From an uncultured Pelagibacteraceae bacterium (GTDB lineage: Bacteria > Pseudomonadota > Alphaproteobacteria > Pelagibacterales > Pelagibacteraceae), in NCBI GenBank assembly GCA_902571925.1, contig CACGDW010000001.1, forward strand, positions 21,483-85,482: 64,000 nucleotides of DNA, read 5' to 3'. Made by a program: the position numbers and the translations under genes. Of this stretch, positions 1-8,551 are shown piece by piece. How positions within the stretch are numbered: position 1 is the first letter of the stretch; each line of letters begins with the position of its first letter. The notes beneath the pieces are model-generated. The model was not told the origin of the DNA. It saw nothing but the letters and a program-made list of their open reading frames with translations, and made no database searches.

Positions 1-513
1 TTTTATATCTTTTGCTCTTTGTTTTTCTAATCTGGCCTCATCTTTTAAAGTTTGCTCTTTTAATTTTAGTCTTAGAGCTTCGTCAATTTTTTTTTGTCTT
101 TGAATTTGGATTTTTTCATTCCTTTCCTTTTCAATTTTTTCTATTTTAAGTCTCCTTTTCTCATCATCTTTTATTATCTTATAATTTGAAATTGTATCTG
201 AAATTCTATCAAAAAATTTTTGAATATATTTTTCTAAATTAAAGTTAATCTTAAAATTTAATTTGGGCTTAATCGAAAGTTGAAATTTTACTAATTTTAA
301 AACTAAACTCTCACTTTGACTCTTTTTAGTTTTTAAGCTAACGAATTTTTTTTTATTTTTAAATGGTTTTTTTTTAACTCTTTTTTTTTGTTTATTTCTT
401 AAAGTTTTTTTTCTTATTTTTGTTGTTTTATGAAGTTTTTTTCTCGATCTGAGGTTTGACTTTTTCTTTTTAAATTTTGTATTTTTTTGTTTTTTTTTTC
501 GTTTTTTTTTCAT
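1..513 (-). CDS. Lysine-rich hypothetical protein (partial, C-terminus outside window)
   Basis: This gene is not in the ORF track because it runs off the left edge without a stop. Reading the minus strand from the ATG at 513 gives 171 uninterrupted codons. Residues 1-60 are extremely basic, made of Lys/Arg runs. A middle part around 75-120 looks more ordinary, with hydrophobic residues spaced as in a folded domain. The visible end is charged, rich in Lys, Glu and Gln, and looks like a coiled coil. I do not recognise a family. It lies 29 bases downstream of cfa on the same strand, so the two may be cotranscribed. It could bind nucleic acid through the basic N-terminus, but that is only inference. 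The alternative, a chance open frame in A/T runs, is less likely given its length and the absence of stops. Confidence 0.6.
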   Translation of the reverse strand, partial: MKKKRKKKQKNTKFKKKKSNLRSRKKLHKTTKIRKKTLRNKQKKRVKKKPFKNKKKFVSLKTKKSQSESLVLKLVKFQLSIKPKLNFKINFNLEKYIQKFFDRISDTISNYKIIKDDEKRRLKIEKIEKERNEKIQIQRQKKIDEALRLKLKEQTLKDEARLEKQRAKDIK

Positions 514-542
514 TTCAAAAGAAGCCTAATTCTACCAATTAT

Positions 543-1730
543 TTACTGATAAATATAGTCTCTAGTCACTGGCGTAGAGTTATAATTTTTTGTAAGTTGA
601 AATTGATATACAACTTGATCTCCCCACTTGAAAGCCATTTCACATCCTGCAAGATAAAACTCCCACATTCTAAAAAATTTCTCATCAAACATTTCAATGA
701 TCTTTTGCTTATTTTTTATACAATTTTCTTTCCAGTGTCTTAAAGTGTGAGAATAATGAAGTCTTAATACCTCTATATCAGTAACAATTAATCCCGCTTT
801 TTCGATAGGAGTTGTTACCTCACTCAAACTAGGAGTGTAGCCACCAGGAAAAATATATTTGGTTATCCAGGGATGTGGATCTCTAGGGGGATTAACTGAT
901 CCTATTGTATGTATCAACGAAACACCGTCCTCACTCAACAAATTTTCAACTTTCTTAAAAAATTTTTTATAAAATTTTCTTCCTACATGTTCAAACATCC
1001 CAACACTTACAATTCTATCAAACTTCTCTTTAAGCTCTCTATAATCAATTAACTTAAATTTTACCTGGTTCTCTAAATTCATATCTTTTGCAATTTTATT
1101 ACAATACTCGAATTGATTTTTTGATAGTGTAATTCCTGTAACTTCACATTTTGCACTTTTGGCTATATCAATTGCTAATGAGCCCCAACCACAACCTATA
1201 TCCAAAACTTTTTGATTTGGTTGAATGTTTAATTTTTTTATGATGTGTTGTATTTTGTTATTTTGTGCTGTCTCTAAACTATCATTTTCGTTTACAAAAT
1301 AAGCACAAGAATACTGTTTCTTCGGATCCAAAAATAAATCATATAGACCATCTGAAATATCGTAATGATGAGAAACATTCATTTTAGATTTTTTTATAAA
1401 ATTAAAGTTTGTTAAATATCTGTAAGAACCTCTTAGTCTATTAATTAAGTAGCTGAAAAAGTTTAATTCATTTCTGCCAAAATTCATTAAGGCTAAATCT
1501 AAAAAATCGGTTAAAGTACCATTTTCAATTATTATTTCACCATTTGTATACGCTTCTCCAAAATACAAATCAGGATGAAGTAATAATTTATAATGTAGTT
1601 TTTTATCTAAGATTTTTAATTTAATTGGATTGTTTCCTGGTTCGCCTATAATATAATCTTTTAAATTTGCATCGGTTAAAATAAAACCGCCTTTTTTAAA
1701 AACTTGATTTAGAAAACTTGCTAATTGCAT
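543..1730 (-). CDS. cfa: Cyclopropane-fatty-acyl-phospholipid synthase
   Basis: The enzyme transfers a methylene group from S-adenosylmethionine to cis double bonds of phospholipid acyl chains at the inner membrane. At 395 residues it has the usual family length. The N-terminal ~110 residues match the lipid-binding part of CFA synthases. The SAM-binding loop VLDIGCGWGSLA is at about 175-186, followed by GMFEHVG and the C-terminal RLHYSHTLRHWKEN region typical of the family. Its start is one base from the stop of the upstream DapA-like gene, so the two probably share a transcript. A related SAM-dependent fatty-acid methylase is possible, but the overall match to CFA synthase is strong. Confidence 0.92.
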   Translation of the reverse strand: MQLASFLNQVFKKGGFILTDANLKDYIIGEPGNNPIKLKILDKKLHYKLLLHPDLYFGEAYTNGEIIIENGTLTDFLDLALMNFGRNELNFFSYLINRLRGSYRYLTNFNFIKKSKMNVSHHYDISDGLYDLFLDPKKQYSCAYFVNENDSLETAQNNKIQHIIKKLNIQPNQKVLDIGCGWGSLAIDIAKSAKCEVTGITLSKNQFEYCNKIAKDMNLENQVKFKLIDYRELKEKFDRIVSVGMFEHVGRKFYKKFFKKVENLLSEDGVSLIHTIGSVNPPRDPHPWITKYIFPGGYTPSLSEVTTPIEKAGLIVTDIEVLRLHYSHTLRHWKENCIKNKQKIIEMFDEKFFRMWEFYLAGCEMAFKWGDQVVYQFQLTKNYNSTPVTRDYIYQ

Positions 1731-1731
1731 T

Positions 1732-2616
1732 TTAAGCAGCCAAATTTGAATTTGTTTTAAAATTTAGATTTTTAAGATCTTCAATTAAATTTTTCTCTTC
1801 TTTTGAGTTTAATAATCTCAAAGGTGGCAATATATTTTTATAAATTTTGTCCTCTTGTGAACAAAAAGTATGTAAACCAGATATTAAATTATATTTATCA
1901 AAAATACCTCTTACTTCACATAATTTTTGATTATGAGATTGGTTTTTATCAGAAAAAAAATCTTCATAAACTTTTCTGGATAATTGGGCGGTTACATTGC
2001 ATGTGGCTGTAATTATTCCTGAACAACCTAATTGTAAACCTTTTAATAATTTTAATTCTGAGCCTGGTAAGATTGAGAAATTTTCTAATTTAAGGTCTTC
2101 AAACAAATTATAAGAACTATCTTTGACACCAACTATTTGTTTAGGAAATCTTTTCACAAGTTCTTTAATGCAATCTAAACTAAATTTATAACCACAAAGT
2201 TTTTCGAAGTTATAAAGGATAATTTCAGACTCCGGTATGGCTTCTACTATTTTAGTGTAAAATTCTATTACCTCATTATCATCATATTTATAATAAGCTG
2301 GTGGCATAATTAAAAATTTCTTAAAACCTAAAGATGTTGCTACTCTCATTAGGTTGATGGTTTCTACTAAAGAATTTAACCCAGTCCCAATTATGTAGTT
2401 TTTTTTATACTTGCTATTAGAAAGTTTATTTAAAAGTCCAATTTTTTCAGCTACGGAAATAAGTTGGGCTTGGCCTGTGCTTCCAAAAATTGCAACTCCA
2501 TGACAACCTTGATCAATAATTTTTTCTGAATGTAAGATCGTTTTTTCAATATTTAGACTTAAATCTGCATTTAAGATTGATAGTCCTGCCGCATATATAC
2601 CTTTAATTTTTGACAT
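1732..2616 (-). CDS. DapA/NanA-family aldolase or lyase
   Basis: A 294-residue TIM-barrel protein of the dihydrodipicolinate synthase/N-acetylneuraminate lyase superfamily. The Schiff-base lysine is visible as K165 in GVKDSS and the conserved tyrosine as Y135 in LYNFE. The usual GTTGE signature is changed to GSTGQ at 45-49, and the proline normally after YN is missing. These changes argue against true DapA and for another pyruvate- or 2-oxoacid-dependent lyase whose substrate I cannot name. It precedes cfa on the minus strand and is divergent from the GT9 gene, with only 39 bases between starts. Superfamily assignment is secure; the substrate is not. Confidence 0.8.
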   Translation of the reverse strand: MSKIKGIYAAGLSILNADLSLNIEKTILHSEKIIDQGCHGVAIFGSTGQAQLISVAEKIGLLNKLSNSKYKKNYIIGTGLNSLVETINLMRVATSLGFKKFLIMPPAYYKYDDNEVIEFYTKIVEAIPESEIILYNFEKLCGYKFSLDCIKELVKRFPKQIVGVKDSSYNLFEDLKLENFSILPGSELKLLKGLQLGCSGIITATCNVTAQLSRKVYEDFFSDKNQSHNQKLCEVRGIFDKYNLISGLHTFCSQEDKIYKNILPPLRLLNSKEEKNLIEDLKNLNFKTNSNLAA

Positions 2617-2655
2617 AAATTTTTATTAAATAAGTATAATAGAAAAATTATTTAT

Positions 2656-3582
2656 ATGAAAACAGGAATTTTCTTAAGTTATAAGGGTCTTGGATCAAAT
2701 TTACTCCATTTAAGTTATTGCCATGAAATAGCAAAAAAATTTGGGCCAGTTAGCTTAATAACATTAAACTCTAAATTGAATGAAGTGTTGAGTGATGATC
2801 CAAATTTTAAAGAAGTCATTTGCTTAGAAGAGTTTCACAAAAAATTAAAAGATATATTCAAATTATCAAAGTTTCTAAAAACTTTGGACTTAAAAAATCT
2901 TTTCATTTTTTATCCTAGTCTAAGATATTTATTATCTGGTAAAATTGCTGGTATTGAAAACATCTATCACTACCCATTATTTAAAAAAAAAAAATTACAT
3001 TTAGTTAAAGCAGCAAAAATTTTCACCGAAAAAAATTTAAATATAAAAGAATGTCCTACTGAAACTAAAATATTTATTGATAGTAAAAAAATAAAAAAAT
3101 TAGAAAAAGATAATTCTAGAAAAATTATACTTGGTATTGGATCGTCTGGACCTACTACAAAATGGGGATATAGAAATTATATATCCCTCATTAAAAGATT
3201 AAACGAATATAATAAGTCTTTTTTTTATCTCCTTTGTGGACCAAATGAAGATGAAGATGCTCAAAAAATAATCAAGGAAATTGGTAAAGAAAATTGTGAG
3301 TCCTTGGGCAATAAAAGTATATACGAAGTGAAAAATTACATTTCAATAAGTAAAATTTATATTGGGAATGACTCCTTTGGCCATCATATAGCTTGTCAAA
3401 TGAGTAAACCGAGTTTTATAATTTTACTCGATACTCCAAGAGCTTATTCAGATTACAGCATTAATCAACATAAGATAATTCCTCCTGGAGTTAATATTAA
3501 TAAAATTACACATGACTCGAGATTAGATCCAAATACTATATCAGTAGATTTAGTTTTTAATAAAGTGAAAGATTTTATTTAA
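2656..3582 (+). CDS. Glycosyltransferase family 9 (heptosyltransferase-like)
   Basis: A 308-residue protein resembling ADP-heptose:LPS heptosyltransferases. The second Rossmann half begins near residue 158 with LGIGSSGPTTKWG, followed by a LLCGP strand near 192. GNDSFGHHIACQMSKP near 237-252 matches the nucleotide-sugar binding signature of GT9 (normally GNDTGxxHlAaal.P). It probably adds a sugar to lipopolysaccharide core or another envelope glycan on the cytoplasmic face. Its 3' end overlaps the convergent J-domain gene by 8 bases. Donor and acceptor cannot be read from sequence. Confidence 0.82.
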   Translation: MKTGIFLSYKGLGSNLLHLSYCHEIAKKFGPVSLITLNSKLNEVLSDDPNFKEVICLEEFHKKLKDIFKLSKFLKTLDLKNLFIFYPSLRYLLSGKIAGIENIYHYPLFKKKKLHLVKAAKIFTEKNLNIKECPTETKIFIDSKKIKKLEKDNSRKIILGIGSSGPTTKWGYRNYISLIKRLNEYNKSFFYLLCGPNEDEDAQKIIKEIGKENCESLGNKSIYEVKNYISISKIYIGNDSFGHHIACQMSKPSFIILLDTPRAYSDYSINQHKIIPPGVNINKITHDSRLDPNTISVDLVFNKVKDFI

Positions 3583-4078
3583 TTTCATTTAAAAGGACAT
3601 CTCTTGCTTCGTTAACAATTGATGAAAGTCTTGAAGTCTCTGGAGAAATATCTGGATGTATTTTCTTTTGAATTTTTAAATATGCTTTGTTAATATCTTC
3701 TTTAGTTAATCTTTTACTTTCATCTAAATTTAGAATCTTGCAAGACTCTGTGACCGATAAATTTGAAAAATTTTTGTTTTGATTATTATTAAAAGAAAAT
3801 CTACCATTTCTTCTAAGGGTTTGAATTAGCCTAAAAAGAGATATTAATTGGAAAATCGATAGACCTTTTAATTTTAATAATGCTAAACTTGCAAGAGTTA
3901 AAGGTAAACTTAATAAAAATCTTCCGCCCAAAGCAAATAATATTGCAAATAAAATTAATCCCAAAATTAATATAAATCTGATACCTTTTGATAACTTTTT
4001 TGATGAAATATTAACTATATACTTAATTATAAAATAAATAATAATCGATATAACTACTGTATAAAATATTATATTCAT
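3575..4078 (-). CDS. Membrane-anchored J-domain (DnaJ-like) protein
   Basis: The C-terminus holds a short J domain (CKILNLDES ... KKIHPDIS ... NEARDVLL) with the essential HPD tripeptide, so it should stimulate a DnaK-type ATPase. The N-terminal half has two hydrophobic segments, so the J domain is tethered to the inner membrane in the style of TIM14-like proteins. The ORF track begins at 4108, inside the divergent ptrB gene; I prefer the internal ATG at 4078 (MNIIFYTVV), which removes that overlap and starts right at the first membrane segment. The 3' end overlaps the GT9 gene by 8 bases. The client is unknown. Confidence 0.8.
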   Translation of the reverse strand: MNIIFYTVVISIIIYFIIKYIVNISSKKLSKGIRFILILGLILFAILFALGGRFLLSLPLTLASLALLKLKGLSIFQLISLFRLIQTLRRNGRFSFNNNQNKNFSNLSVTESCKILNLDESKRLTKEDINKAYLKIQKKIHPDISPETSRLSSIVNEARDVLLNEIK

Positions 4079-4093
4079 ATACTTCTTAATAAT

Positions 4094-6175
4094 ATGAAAG
4101 TACCACAACTTAGAAAAAAATCAGAAATAAAATCTTGTCACAATGTAACTTGGCAAGATAATTATAGTTGGATTCATCAAAAAGACATTTTGGATGTTTT
4201 GAAAGATAAAAATAAGTTAAATTCTGAGGTTAAAGAATATCTCGAACAGGAAAATACTTTCACAGATCATCACCTAAAAGACACTAAGGATGTACAAAAA
4301 AAGTTATTTAATGAAATAAAAGGAAGAATTAAACTTGATGATGAGTCTCTCCCTTTTAAAGATCATACTTATGAATATTGGACAAAGACAACCACAAAAG
4401 GCAATTACTCAATTAAGCTAAGAAAAAAAATTAATACACATAAAATAGAAGAAATTTGGAATGGAGATAAAGAAAAAGAAAAACTTAATGTTGAATATTT
4501 TGGCATTGGCGATCTAGAGGTAAGTCATAATGATAGATATTTAGCTTATTCATTGGATATTAAAGGATCTGAATATTACACAATTTATGTTAGAGAAATA
4601 AAAACTAATAAAATAATCACAAAAAAAATAATTGATACATCGGGCAGTATCACTTTCAGTTTAGATGATAAATATATTTTTTATTCAAAATTAGATGAAA
4701 ATCATCGAGCTAGAAAAATTTTTAGACATGAAATCGGAAATCTAAAAGATGAAGATGATTTAATTTTTGATGAAAAAAGTGAAGCTTTCACTGTAAGCAT
4801 AAACTTGAGTTCAGATGAAAAATATTACTTTATCTCTTCCTCAGATCATAATACTTCTGAGCAATATTATTTTGAAGTCGATGAAAAAAAACCAAATCCG
4901 AAATTAATCATAAAAAGGGAAAAAGGGATTTTATACTCTATAAGTTCATGGGATAACAAGTTCTATAACCATACAAATAAAGATGCAGAAGATTTTAAAA
5001 TTGATATTTCTACAAGTTTAAAAAGTCAAGATTGGCAACCTTTCATAGCAGCGAAAAATGAAGTGTTAATTGGGGGATGTGTTTTTTTAAAAGATTGGAT
5101 AATTCGTTCAGAGACATCAAATGCTCTGGACAAATTGTTTGTAAGAAATATTTCTAAAAATGAGGAGAAAGAGTTAATTTTTACAGATGAAACAGTCTGT
5201 GTTCCAAGTATATCATTAAGACAAAAAGATAAAGATACTGATGAAATCTATATTGGTTATTCATCTCCCAAAACTCCATCAAGAGTTTATTTGTATAATC
5301 TTTCAACCAAATCTAAAAAATTGGTTAAAGAACAAGAAATTCCATCAGGTCACAATCCTGATAATTATATCGTGGAAAGAGTTGATTATTTGTCTCACGA
5401 TGGAAGAATTGTTCCCTTAACAATAACGAGACATAAAAAAACCAAAACTGATGGATCAGCAAATTTACTTCTTTACGGCTATGGCTCATATGGAAATTCA
5501 ATGAGTCCAGGTTTCTCAGCAACAAGATTTAGTCTTATTGATAGAGATATAATTTGGGCGACCGCACACATAAGAGGTGGAATGGAAAAAGGTATGAGAT
5601 GGTGGAAAGAGGGAAAACTTACTAATAAAAAAAATACTTTTGAAGACTATATATACGCAGCTAAATATTTAATCGATAATAAATATTCTTCTAAAGGTAA
5701 AATAATTGGAATGGGAGGCTCAGCAGGAGGTCTTTTGATGGGAGCTGTAGTAAATATGGCACCAGACCTGTTCTTAGGAATTATAATGGCGGTACCATTT
5801 GTTGATTCTTTAACAACTAATCTTGATCATTCTTTGCCTTTGACGGTTGGAGAATTTGATGAGTTTGGTAATGCCAAGGATAATAAAAGTCATTTTGATT
5901 ACATATTTTCCTATGCTCCATATAATAACATAAAAAAAATGGATTACCCTCATATGTTAATAACAACTAGTCTAAGTGATAATAGAGTATTGTTTGATGA
6001 ACCAGCAAAGTTTACTGCCAAACTTAGAGATTATAAAACTGATAATAATTTACTTCTTTTAAAAACTGAAATGAATGCCGGTCATGGTGGAAAATCGGGA
6101 AGAGACGGTGCAATAGAAGAAATTTCTCTTGATTATGCATTTGCTTTAAAAATTTCAAACAAAATTAATTACTGA
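4094..6175 (+). CDS. ptrB: Oligopeptidase B / prolyl oligopeptidase family (S9A)
   Basis: A 693-residue serine peptidase with an N-terminal beta-propeller (about 70-410) and a C-terminal alpha/beta-hydrolase domain. The catalytic triad can be placed as Ser543 in GGSAGG, Asp629 in SLSDNRV and His664 in AGHGGKSGR. The MRWWKEGKLTNKKNTFEDYI stretch is characteristic of oligopeptidase B, which cleaves short peptides after basic residues in the cytoplasm. No signal peptide is visible. It is divergent from the J-domain gene. The next gene is hsp20, which has its own promoter starting at the ptrB stop codon. Confusion with prolyl endopeptidase is possible but less likely. Confidence 0.9.
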   Translation: MKVPQLRKKSEIKSCHNVTWQDNYSWIHQKDILDVLKDKNKLNSEVKEYLEQENTFTDHHLKDTKDVQKKLFNEIKGRIKLDDESLPFKDHTYEYWTKTTTKGNYSIKLRKKINTHKIEEIWNGDKEKEKLNVEYFGIGDLEVSHNDRYLAYSLDIKGSEYYTIYVREIKTNKIITKKIIDTSGSITFSLDDKYIFYSKLDENHRARKIFRHEIGNLKDEDDLIFDEKSEAFTVSINLSSDEKYYFISSSDHNTSEQYYFEVDEKKPNPKLIIKREKGILYSISSWDNKFYNHTNKDAEDFKIDISTSLKSQDWQPFIAAKNEVLIGGCVFLKDWIIRSETSNALDKLFVRNISKNEEKELIFTDETVCVPSISLRQKDKDTDEIYIGYSSPKTPSRVYLYNLSTKSKKLVKEQEIPSGHNPDNYIVERVDYLSHDGRIVPLTITRHKKTKTDGSANLLLYGYGSYGNSMSPGFSATRFSLIDRDIIWATAHIRGGMEKGMRWWKEGKLTNKKNTFEDYIYAAKYLIDNKYSSKGKIIGMGGSAGGLLMGAVVNMAPDLFLGIIMAVPFVDSLTTNLDHSLPLTVGEFDEFGNAKDNKSHFDYIFSYAPYNNIKKMDYPHMLITTSLSDNRVLFDEPAKFTAKLRDYKTDNNLLLLKTEMNAGHGGKSGRDGAIEEISLDYAFALKISNKINY

Positions 6176-6176
6176 T

Positions 6177-6205
6177 CTTGAAAATTTTAGATTAATTACT
6201 ATGTA
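6177..6205 (+). promoter_or_regulatory. Putative sigma-32 (RpoH) heat shock promoter of hsp20
   Basis: CTTGAAAA (6177-6184), 14 bases, then CTATGTAA (6198-6205) fits the alphaproteobacterial RpoH pattern of CTTGAAA with a C-rich/ATNT -10. It is followed by a leader of about 55 bases and the small heat shock gene. The -10 is a loose match in AT-rich DNA, so confidence is moderate. Confidence 0.45.
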
Positions 6206-6267
6206 AATTTTATAGGTCGCCTAATGGGGCTTATTAAAAATAAACTTGCTTAACAAAGGAGGATATA

Positions 6268-6714
6268 ATGACAAGTAAGGATTTATCTATTTTTAACTCT
6301 CTAAGACCATTTTCAATTGGTTTTGATGATATGTTCGATCAATTTGAAAATATGCTTGGAAATGGTGCAGTGACTATGCAGTCAAACTACCCACCATACA
6401 ACATTAGAAAGACTGGTAAAGACAACTACGCAATTGAAGTTGCTTTGGCTGGATTTAATAAAAAAGATGTTGAAGTAGAGTTTGAAGATAATTTATTAAC
6501 TGTAAGAACAAAACAATTTAATAAATCTGAAGATAAAGATGTTGCTGGAGAAATTATACATAAAGGTATTTCTCAAAGACAATTTGCAAGATCATTTACT
6601 ATTGCGGATGATGTAAAAGTAAATACAGCAGAACTTAGGGATGGTCTTTTAACAATTTCTTGTGAAAGAATTGTTCCAGAACATAAAAAGAAAAAACTTA
6701 TAGAGATAAGATAA
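6268..6714 (+). CDS. Small heat shock protein, Hsp20/IbpA family
   Basis: A 148-residue cytoplasmic holdase that binds unfolding proteins under stress. The alpha-crystallin domain spans about 35-135: NIRKTGKDNYAIEVALAGF opens it and GLLTISCER closes it. The short C-terminal tail contains an IEIR end in place of the usual I-x-I motif. The opening DLSIFNSLRPFSIGFDDMF is typical of IbpA-type proteins. The Shine-Dalgarno sequence AAAGGAGG, about 6 bases before the ATG, is unusually strong for this window and implies high translation. A sigma-32-like promoter lies upstream and a GC-rich hairpin follows the stop. Confidence 0.93.
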   Translation: MTSKDLSIFNSLRPFSIGFDDMFDQFENMLGNGAVTMQSNYPPYNIRKTGKDNYAIEVALAGFNKKDVEVEFEDNLLTVRTKQFNKSEDKDVAGEIIHKGISQRQFARSFTIADDVKVNTAELRDGLLTISCERIVPEHKKKKLIEIR

Positions 6715-6721
6715 ACAAGCC

Positions 6722-6752
6722 TTACTTGCGGGGAATAATTCTCCGCAAGTAA
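6722..6752. terminator. Inverted repeat between convergent hsp20 and lipoprotein genes
   Basis: TTACTTGCGGGG and its near-perfect complement CTCCGCAAGTAA form a 12-bp stem (one G-T pair) around a 7-base loop. It is one of the few GC-rich hairpins in the window and sits between two convergent stops, so it could end transcription both ways. No T-run follows on the plus strand, so an intrinsic terminator on that side would be atypical. Confidence 0.6.
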
Positions 6753-6754
6753 AC

Positions 6755-7060
6755 CTAAAAACATCCATTAGATACAAATCCTACTACAATTGAATTCGAG
6801 TTTATTTCAAATCTTCTTTCACATGGGATCCCATATTTTTTAGTATTATACACTAACACTAAATTACCCTTTTCATTTTTAAAATCTTCGTCTGATTTAC
6901 CAAGCTCTACTTGTAATTCATCTGAAGATTTACCAATAAATTTTGATAATTTTTGGTTTTCTTTTTCTACAATTGCATCTGTTTTTTTTTTAATTGTTTC
7001 ACATCCTGTGATTAAAATTATGAGTATAAAATAAAAGTAAATTGATTTAAGTTTCTGCAT
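6755..7060 (-). CDS. Small predicted lipoprotein
   Basis: A 101-residue protein with a hydrophobic leader and a lipobox (LITGC, Cys20), so it should be lipidated and anchored in the envelope. The mature part contains FIGKSSDELQVELGKSDEDF, reminiscent of the SmpA/BamE-like fold, followed by a strand-rich end with two cysteines (PCERRF, NGCF) that could form a disulfide. It lies convergent to hsp20 across a hairpin. No function is assigned; similarity to BamE-like lipoproteins is inference from a short stretch. Confidence 0.7.
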   Translation of the reverse strand: MQKLKSIYFYFILIILITGCETIKKKTDAIVEKENQKLSKFIGKSSDELQVELGKSDEDFKNEKGNLVLVYNTKKYGIPCERRFEINSNSIVVGFVSNGCF

Positions 7061-7190
7061 TATTCCATAATAACAGTCTAATTATTAGATAAATATAAAC
7101 TTCTAGGTTGAAAGTTGTGAATAAAGAGCAGTTTTGAAGGGAATTAATATGAAGAATCAAATAATTATTTAATAAAGAAAAGGAGGCTCA

Positions 7191-8501
7191 ATGCTTGAAA
7201 ATTATTTTAATTACAAAAAACATAAAACTGATTTTAAGACTGAAGTTATAGCTGGAACAACAACATTCCTAACTATGGCTTATATAATGTTTTTAAATCC
7301 ATTCATATTATCAGGAGAATTTGCCGGACCTGATAAAGGTTTCTTTGATTTCGGTGCAGTATATACAGCAACAATTTTAGCTACAGCTCTAGCATGTTTT
7401 ATAATGGCTTTTTACGGTAAAACTTGGCCTGTAGGACTTGCGCCTGGTATGGGTATTAATGCTTTTGTAGCTTTCGGAGTTTGTGCAGGAATGGGATATA
7501 CACCTCAAGAAGCTTTGGGTGCAGTATTAGTAGCTGGGGTATTATTCTTAATTATATCTCTTACACCTATCAGAGCTTGGTTAATCAACTCTATTCCAAA
7601 AAGTTTAAAGTTAGGAATTGGAGCTGGTATAGGATTATTTTTGGCAATAATTGGTCTTCAAATTATGGAAGTTGTTGTTGATAATCCAGTTACACTAGTA
7701 CAACTAGGTGACTTAAGTGATCCTCTAGTATTGTTGGGATGTGCAACATTTATAGCAATAATAGTTTTAGAAAAAATGAATGTTAAAGGTAATATTATCA
7801 TTGGTATTCTGGTGTTTAGTATCATTTCATGGGCTGCAGGTCTTGCTAAATTTAATGGTATTGCAAGTGCGCCACCACCAATGACTTATCTCTTTGATTT
7901 TGATCTATCAGCAGCCATGACTGCAGGTATGTCTACTGTGATATTTACATTATTATTCATAGACTTCTTTGATACAGCTGGAACTTTAACTTCGGTTGCT
8001 AATGTTGCGGGTAAAGTAGGAAAAGATGGAAAAGTACAAGATATCAATAAAGCAATGTTATCAGATAGTGTAAGTACTGTGGCTGGAGCAATGATGGGAA
8101 CTACTACTGTTACAAGCTATGTTGAGTCTGGAGCTGGTGTAAAGGCTGGTGGTAAAACTGGAATGACATCTTTAGTAATCGGTCTTTTATTCTTAGCATG
8201 TATATTTTTTGCTCCTTTAGCAACAAGTTTACCTAAACAAATAGACGGTGCAGCTTTGCTTTTTGTGTCAGTCCTTTTTATAAGGAATATTACTGACATA
8301 GAATGGAATGATATTTCAGAGTCAGCGCCTGCTATTCTAGCTATGATCTCAATGCCTTTGACTTATAGTATTAGTAACGGTATTGCTTTAGCATTTGTAT
8401 CTTATGCTTTAATCAAAATATTTACTGGTAAATTTTCAAGTACATCTCCAGCAATTTGGGTTATAGCAATATTAAGTGTCGTTAGTTTTGCTGTCGCTTA
8501 A
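7191..8501 (+). CDS. NCS2/AzgA-type purine permease
   Basis: A 436-residue polytopic inner membrane transporter of the AzgA (guanine/hypoxanthine/adenine) branch. The opening NYFNYKKHKTDFKTEVIAGTTTFLTMAYI and the internal GMGINAFVAFG and FIDFFDTAGTLTSVA stretches are signatures of this family. About twelve to fourteen membrane segments are visible. It has a strong ribosome binding site (AAAGGAGG). It faces a purine-type phosphoribosyltransferase across a shared terminator, so base uptake and capture as a nucleotide may be linked. Substrate could be hypoxanthine, guanine, adenine or xanthine. Confidence 0.92.
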   Translation: MLENYFNYKKHKTDFKTEVIAGTTTFLTMAYIMFLNPFILSGEFAGPDKGFFDFGAVYTATILATALACFIMAFYGKTWPVGLAPGMGINAFVAFGVCAGMGYTPQEALGAVLVAGVLFLIISLTPIRAWLINSIPKSLKLGIGAGIGLFLAIIGLQIMEVVVDNPVTLVQLGDLSDPLVLLGCATFIAIIVLEKMNVKGNIIIGILVFSIISWAAGLAKFNGIASAPPPMTYLFDFDLSAAMTAGMSTVIFTLLFIDFFDTAGTLTSVANVAGKVGKDGKVQDINKAMLSDSVSTVAGAMMGTTTVTSYVESGAGVKAGGKTGMTSLVIGLLFLACIFFAPLATSLPKQIDGAALLFVSVLFIRNITDIEWNDISESAPAILAMISMPLTYSISNGIALAFVSYALIKIFTGKFSSTSPAIWVIAILSVVSFAVA

Positions 8502-8515
8502 TTAAAGTTTTATTA

Positions 8516-8551
8516 ATAGGGCTGGTGTATCCAGCCCTATTTATTTTTTTT
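8516..8551. terminator. Intrinsic terminator between convergent purine genes
   Basis: ATAGGGCTGG and CCAGCCCTAT form a perfect 10-bp stem around TGTAT, followed on the plus strand by TTATTTTTTTT. This is a textbook rho-independent terminator for the permease. The stop codon of the opposing phosphoribosyltransferase lies inside the stem, so the hairpin is part of the end of that gene. Confidence 0.85.

Noticed and set aside
341-513. Homopolymer A/T runs as a repeat element
   Set aside because: They are explained by consecutive lysine codons in an open frame and are not a repeated unit.
477-743. 88-residue plus-strand ORF at the cfa 3' end
   Set aside because: Its Phe-rich start is the complement of the Lys-rich gene at 1-513 and the remainder is antisense to cfa.
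7061-7190. Possible purine riboswitch or 7-codon leader (MKNQIII at 7149-7172) upstream of the permease
   Set aside because: I could not find the three-way junction core of a purine aptamer, and the tiny frame, though preceded by GAAGGGA, is too short to support without conservation data.
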